Source: Mangifera indica
Lineage: Eukaryota; Streptophyta; Magnoliopsida; Sapindales; Anacardiaceae
Direction of reading: 5' to 3'
Assembly (NCBI RefSeq): GCF_011075055.1
Contig: NC_058143.1
Coordinates: forward strand, 12,105,057-12,169,056
DNA length: 64,000 nucleotides
Part shown: positions 57,776 through 64,000 of the stretch, piece by piece
How positions within the stretch are numbered: the first letter of the stretch is position 1
Layout: every line of letters begins with the position of its first letter
Made by a program: the position numbers and the translations under genes
Notes under the pieces: generated by a model
What the model was told of the DNA's origin: nothing
Databases searched by the model: none
The model's input: the letters and a program-made list of their open reading frames with translations, nothing else

Positions 57776-59829
57776 TAATTAAATAAAAAAAAAACTCCCT
57801 TAAGTTTAATTTTAATATAATGTAAATTCATCACAAATTTGATTTTGATAATATGAAGATAGAGTTATTGGCTTATATTTTTCATCATTATAATTTTTTA
57901 TTAAAATTTTCTATGATAATATGATATCATTAATCATATTTTATCATTATATTTTTTTATTAAAATTTATTATGATTGTTAAGTGTATGGAGTTGAGTAT
58001 TAACACCTTTAATCACTGTAATCTTGGATTAAAATCTGTCACTAAAAATTCAATTCCATAATATAACTCTCAGGATATTAAATTACCTGCATACACACTT
58101 TTTTCAGTGTAATTTTAATACGAAAAATCCATGAATAAAATTTAAAAATAAAGAAATAATAAAATCTACAAGGGTTAATATAATTTTTAGGAATTATATT
58201 AATATTTTACGTATACTAAATTTTAGACCTATGATGCTCCTCCACAATTATTGCCCTTTGGAAAGAATTGTTACTATAATTTATTTAAAGAATATTAAAA
58301 CTTTGACTTGCAAAATTACAAAATTTCCGTTCATAAATAAAAAACTCAGTGGAAATGTACAAAGGTGTCAGATCATAAAACATTGACAATCAACATGGAA
58401 CGTGTGTAGTAAAATTCAACATAACATAAAATTGTTTTGAAAATACATCTCAAATCATAAATATTGCAATGCCTAAAATACCCTCATATCGGTTTTATGC
58501 TCATTGATCTCGCATTGCAGTAATCCTTTTCACCTATGTATGATTGTACATATTTGTCTCATGCATGACTTCCTGATTCATGGGCAGTTCAAGTCGTAAC
58601 CCTATCTACGGACGTGTATATCCTATGCATGAACTTACATGCTTGTGTCATTCGTGAAACATAGGGGTATTTATCTTTTTCTTTTTGTGAATGATTATAT
58701 ACTCTTTCTACACGATCGACCTATCTTATGTGTCACGGACAAACGTATATTTGCTCCATAAAATTGTTCACCGATCATTGGAACTTCTAACCTATTAAGT
58801 GTGCAAATGTGCATGTCTTTATGCACAAAACGTATGATTGATAAAATATAATACATGTCACCATCATGTTTGTTCTCAATGGTTGTGATTAACAACTGTA
58901 ATGTTATTCTCCTATTGTTTCTATCTTAAATCTATACTAAACTTTTTCAAATATATTCTCTACCACGACATATAACATATTTCTATAGTGATAAACATTA
59001 TAAAACTTGACAAAATATTTAGATCAAGAATCACAAAACGAGTCTCTTATGTATAGTTCTCATACTACCGTAACATATTCGTTAAATTAAGAACATGACA
59101 TAAAACTCCTAATAATAAAATTATATGTATAATTTTGTGCATAAATACCTATATATCACCATGTGATTGATTATTGTTTTATTTTTAATTTTCAACTGTT
59201 AAATCACATAGTGACATATAATTATTTATGCATATAGTACTATTTATACTCCCGATTCACTCTAAATCATTACTCACCGGTTTTACAAATTATCTATTGT
59301 TTGAACAAATTAAAGATCATATAATCCTACATAACAATTTCATCAATTTATCATGCAATTCCATACATCTCAATCTTAGTCGTGCCCTACCTTGCAACAA
59401 ACATCATTCACATAACATCAAAATTGCACTTTAGCAAATTCCAACATTATATCCATATTACATATTCACATAACCATTGTTTACACCAACTAAATAGCAA
59501 TAACTAAGAAATTACATCTCTTATTTGATTTTCGAATGACAAAGTTTGACGTTGATTCTTCACTTTTCATTGTTGCCGAAACAATAGGTGTTCACTTCAC
59601 CATGTAGGGTTGTGCACCACTTAGAAAATTTCATACATGACGTATTATTCACTTATCTGACATGATATCAATTGAACAAACGTACACTCTTTATACACAA
59701 CCATTTATCAATTTAAAAATCCAATTTTTTATACTTGAACAATTTCTTAACTTATGCCATATTTAACCTTGATTGCAAATAAACATAAAATGACAAAATT
59801 AACCTTGAGATGTAAATGTGGATGTTACA
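57776..59829 (-). other. AT-rich spacer, possibly a decayed minus-strand LTR
   Basis: No gene found; open frames here have no recognisable motif. On the minus strand the edge at 59,829 reads TGTAACATCCAC, preceded by TAAGGGGGATTA, which looks like a polypurine tract followed by an LTR start. The other LTR boundary was not found. Confidence 0.3.
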
Positions 59830-60403
59830 TAATCCCCCTTAACCTCTTGAGTTTGATACTAAATAAAGTTGCTCAAATGTTAAATATCATGAAACCATGC
59901 TTAAAATTTTTAATTTTTTCTTAAGAATAAAACTATATATACAAACAAATATTACTAACTTACACATAAACTCTAATATTGCAATATGTAATTAGGTGAT
60001 GTAAATATTTTTTTTTCTTACCTCAAAATTATTCAATCCTATAATGTCACGTCAAATTGTATAAATAAATTAGTAAAGTTTGTTTTAATATGTAATACTA
60101 TTCATTTTATTAATATGTATTAGATTATTATCTATTTTTATATACATGACACTATTATATCATTCTTATCAAATACTACTTTTTTTGGTTCCTACAATAG
60201 ATTTGGAGAGCCTTTTTTTTTTTTTTGGATAAAAAGATTCATTCTTAAAAAAAAAAAAAAGAGAAAAAGAAAAAGTTGTGGAATCAATAATTTTTTCAAT
60301 TCATTCCTAGCATTGAGTACCCTTTTCAATTTTTGGTTTAATTCATAGGAATTAATAGAAAGGGTGGATCTCTTATAATATACCATGTTGTACATTGTAG
60401 AGA
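59830..60403. other. AT-rich spacer
   Basis: Poly(T) and poly(A) runs at about 60,212-60,260; nothing coding recognised. Confidence 0.4.
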
Positions 60404-63400
60404 TGTCTAATCATTGCTTAGCGAATATCTATACGAACATTATGCAACATATAGACACGTTATCTACCCATATGTCAAATAAAAAACACGCGTAGAAGCC
60501 CATTTATTTAAAAAGAATAAAAATGATGGAACTTGGTAGTTTCATTATCTAATCAATCAGATCCCCTATCGTTACAAGATATCGTCAACTTCTAACTTTT
60601 TAGGATTCTATGACCATTCAATTTCCCCTATCATATCTAATGTTCTTTCTTTTCACAAATTGCAAATTTCATTTGTAATCTCTTCTACAGAGTCATACCA
60701 CTGATCTTGCATACTCCTGAAGAAATTTCACTTGTTAACAATTGGTGCTAGAGAAAATGCCTCTAAAAGCTCTTTTGATTCCATCACATATTTTTCCTTC
60801 CAACCATTCCAATCAAAAATACTTCTCCAATGGCTCCCCATGGAAAAATAGATTAAAGAAGGCCCTAAATGTTCAAACTACTAAAGCAAATTAGAGTACT
60901 TTTTCTCAAGAACACCTTAAACTTATAGAGCAACCCAAATTGCCAAGCTCAAAAGTCAAATATGTGTGACCACTTAAATGTTTGATGAGTTTCTCTGGAA
61001 AAGGTGGCCAAATGTAATCAAACAGAAGTCTTGCTACACAAGCTTGAATGAACACTTAAAGTTCTGGTGTTTCAAGCCAATGAACCAAATATCAAACTTA
61101 GAGAATCTATATTCTCCTTGTTAGTGTGTCATGCACCTCTACCTAATAACGTTAAAACCCATCCCATAGTTATATTCAACGGAACATATAACCTACAAAA
61201 TTTAGATTCTTTCAGTGACCTATGAAGCTCCACCAAGTCTTTGACCTAGCCAAATGTTGTTGTCTAGCAGTCATGCTCACTAAAGAAGCAAAAAAAGGTT
61301 CAATAAGCTACTTGTTGATTCCATAACTTCTTGGAAACAACTATCCATATAATTCTTCAAGGAATTCTAGACAAATAGGAGATTTTTCACGTCAATCAAT
61401 CACCCAGGGATAGCATGGCAAGAGAAAGGCAAAAAATTAAAGTCTTATTATCACAGGCTGAATTTTTTCGACCCACCTGTATAGCATCTCTGATGTGTCG
61501 TCTCAAGGATCAATCTTGCATGCGTCCACATTTTGGCTTAAGGTCACTGGTTTCATCTTGCCTTAGACTCATCAGGGAAGCAGCTCCAACTCTCGACTAG
61601 TTTGTGTTGGGTTAGCCTAGTCCCCTATTCAATGCACTACCACAACAACATTATGCACGCCTCATAATTAGAGCACTCATAACTACAAATATTGCATCCA
61701 CAAACCAAATGACCATACACACTCACTCTTAAACACATCATCACTCGTAGTTGCCCAAAGTCTTGTCACGACTCCCAACTTGAGCCTGAAACAAACTCCC
61801 TACTCAAAATGAAGCATGCCTTCTTGCTCCACTCAGCTCACAAAATACCCCTAGTCTCCCACTGGTCGTATCAAATGATCATGCGATGAATGTCCCCCAT
61901 TTTGGCTAAAGGGATGCCCTACCCCTTGTCAAGCATGACGTACCTTCTCATGCCAATTTCCTCACGACACCTTGGAAGACCCCCGTCTTTCACCTAGTGC
62001 ACCCGCTCGCTATGGCATGATGTATTCTTGGCATTTGCTTATTAAATCTAGGATTTCTGCCTATCCCACGTAAAACGGCCAGTCTGTCACCACTTGTAAT
62101 TTACGTGAAGGGATCTCTTTTTGCTACCGCAGCATTGGCAATGGTTTGGCTCTGATACCAAATATCATAGGCTGAATTTTCCTGACTTGCCTGTGTGGCA
62201 TCCATAATGTGTCGTCTTGAAGATCAGTCTTGTCTTAGGGTGAATTTTGGCTTAAGGTTACTCGTTTCGTCTTGCCTTGGACTTATCAAGGGAACAGCTC
62301 TAACTCCTAACCAATTTGTGTAGAGTTGACCTAGTCCCCTTTTTAATGCGCTACCACAGTAACATTACGTACGCCCTATGGCTAGACCACTCCTAATTAC
62401 AAATATTATATCCACAAACCTAATGACTATGCACACTCATTCTAATCACTCGTAGCTGCCCAAAGCCCTGTCACGACTCTCAGCCTAAGCCCATGACATT
62501 ATTACCTAGAACACTTCAATCTTGAACTCTCAAAAGTTACCTACACCTAGAGAAATCAATTAAAAAGCATTGATTCTAGGCGAAGTTCACCAATACATCG
62601 AGTTTTGGATAGAACTACAAGTCGAGTCCTTAGCACACTTTCGCAAGATGTCTAAGAAACATCTACTGATAAAGAGCTCCAACGCTGCCTTATAGAACAC
62701 TGGCTTGAATGCTTCAACTAGCACCCCTAAGATAAAACAAAAATGAGTAAGAGGACAATAGAGACAGACAAAGAAACTTCAAGAAGCAATGGGTTGAATA
62801 ATTACAAGTCCTACTTCACCTGCCTATTATAGTGATTACACACTATTAGTTGCACTCGTTGATCATAACGACATTAACCATAAGGAAAAGTGTGAGCTCT
62901 TTCGGTTTCCATAAGAATTTTTTGTGGTAGAAGTGTTGGACTCCTAAGGACTTCATTGGTCACGACCAATCAAATTCAAAAAATCATACGTTACACGTGC
63001 GATGCATTAAATGTAAAAAAGACAGAGAGTTATACTCCAAAAACTAAGGGACATTGTTGTGTCATAAAATCTCCTTTAGCAAAACACAAAAAAGTTGTGT
63101 TGTTGACGCCTAACCATCGTTTAGTGACTAGTCTTGCAGAAGTATGCATTGACTAGATTACATAATCTACCTGCTTGTCAATCCAAAACACAAGTCCATT
63201 TATTCAAAACAAGAAGGAACTTGGTACTAAATTTTATCTCTAATCATTACAGGACAGTGATCAACTCCTATCTTTTTTAGATCCATTATCACACACTTTC
63301 CTTAGAGAAAGTTAATTAGAGGTCTAGAATTAGTGTGCTAAAACCTGAGACCATTTTTATGTAATAACTCAATTAACCATTTCTCTTAATCTTATAAATT

Positions 63401-63698
63401 CAAGGATTGTAAAAAGGAAGATGGGGCAAACAATCTTGAACACGTACAAATATTCTAATTAGCCTCACGGATAATTTCATTACCCTCATATGCAAGAGTG
63501 CATCCTTAACAGATCTGATCATAGTTCATTTATAACATAATAGTAAACATAAATTCTCGAGTAGTAGGTCAAACTACTTTATAAATATTGTTTCGTTCTT
63601 TGTTTTCACACAATACAAATTTCATTCACTACCTCTTGTGCAAAACCACATTACTGATTTTGTGTGCTTTTCGTTGACAAAAATTTTACTCCTTGACA
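60404..63698 (+). mobile_element. Decayed LTR retrotransposon (gypsy-like or LARD), with nested TRIM
   Basis: Two diverged direct repeats frame it: about 60,404-60,740 and about 63,104-63,698. They share TGnCkCCTAA-like starts, the AAGyCCATTTATTyAAAA and GGAACTTGGTA words, and a CACAAnTnCAAATTTCATT...ACTGATnTTG end. The first is about 250 bp shorter by an internal deletion. After the first repeat, ATTGGTGCTAGAGAAAATGCC resembles gypsy primer-binding surroundings. The interior holds only weak gag-like fragments and no pol. No target duplication was found, so the ends are approximate. Confidence 0.5.
61450..62498 (-). mobile_element. TRIM retrotransposon, 1,049 bp, minus orientation
   Basis: LTR-like direct repeats 61,450-61,793 and 62,164-62,498 flank a 370-bp interior. 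Next to the second repeat, TGGCTCTGATACCA (62,147-62,160) is the complement of the tRNA-Met primer-binding site, so the element reads on the minus strand. The flanks carry a 5-bp duplication TTATT (61,445-61,449 and 62,499-62,503). LTRs begin TGTyATGGG/TGTTTCAGG on the minus strand but end TGAT rather than CA. No coding capacity. Confidence 0.85.
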
Positions 63699-64000
63699 CA
63701 CTATATTTGAAACAATTATTGATAGAGTGAATAAGTTTACCATTTCTTAAAATCTCTATTAAACATGATATAATATCTTATTTGAAAAGAATCAAAATCA
63801 ATATAAGACTACAAACAAATTTATATATATATTTCAATATCCTATATTTTTTAAATGAGTGAAAATCCAATTTTTTTAGTTTTTTTCAAATTTTTTTACA
63901 AGAAATCTCATTCAAACTTAAATGTTATATTGAGATTTAATCAATCATGTTAAATAAGACAAACTCGTAATTAAGTAAATTATTTTTAGTATTTCTTTCT
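63699..64000. other. AT-rich right edge of window
   Basis: Non-coding, no recognised feature. Confidence 0.4.

Noticed and set aside
58695..58895. Minus-strand 66-codon ORF in the right spacer
   Set aside because: No motif, single copy, length expected by chance.

Overview
This is plant nuclear DNA, probably from a eudicot: AT-rich, with spliceosomal introns, TATA/RY-type promoter words, and dense LTR retrotransposons, Mutator-like (MULE) and hAT transposons. There are no bacterial-type operons, rRNA genes, tRNA genes or CRISPR arrays. The species cannot be fixed from the sequence.

The backbone is a segmental array of three related modules (A about 1-22,270; B about 22,270-47,270; C about 47,270-57,000). 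Each module reads: decayed Ty3/gypsy end and LTR-like sequence; a conserved 440-560 bp block; a SHORT, broken copy of one gene; a spacer; a promoter region; a LONG three-exon copy of the same gene; and, in A and B, a long AT-rich spacer. The gene encodes a protein of about 555 aa that I cannot assign to a family: a proline-containing hydrophobic segment near the N-terminus (about residues 37-78), a very acidic low-complexity middle of about 330 residues, and a conserved 71-residue C-terminal exon. Long copies B (37,493-39,549) and C (54,394-56,456) look intact. Long copy A (15,132-17,778) is broken by a hAT insertion and a 1-nt frameshift. The three short copies (2.5, 25.7/34.9 and 51.0 kb) all descend from one long copy that lost about 875 bp covering promoter, leader and the first 32 codons.

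Each module was then hit by its own transposons. In many cases the uninterrupted paralogous module serves as the empty site, so insertions can be placed to the base. Module A carries a 9,788-bp MULE (3,837-13,624) with a decayed transposase on + and a decayed Ulp1-like (Kaonashi-type) protease gene on -, itself hit by a 722-bp palindromic element. Module B carries a Ty1/copia element (25,867-34,896) inserted in the short gene copy and loaded with three nested insertions: a palindromic MULE-like element, a hAT MITE and a solo LTR. Module C carries a 1,245-bp palindromic MULE-like element whose ends resemble those of the big MULE. Between B and C lies a degraded hAT transposase. The right flank (56.9-64 kb) has another palindromic element, an isolated LTR-like edge and a decayed LTR retrotransposon with a TRIM nested in it.

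Host coding content is therefore small: two apparently intact genes, one disrupted long copy, three short pseudogenes, and a doubtful small ORF present twice. Everything else is transposon sequence, remnant or non-coding spacer. All calls come from reading the sequence; no database search was possible.
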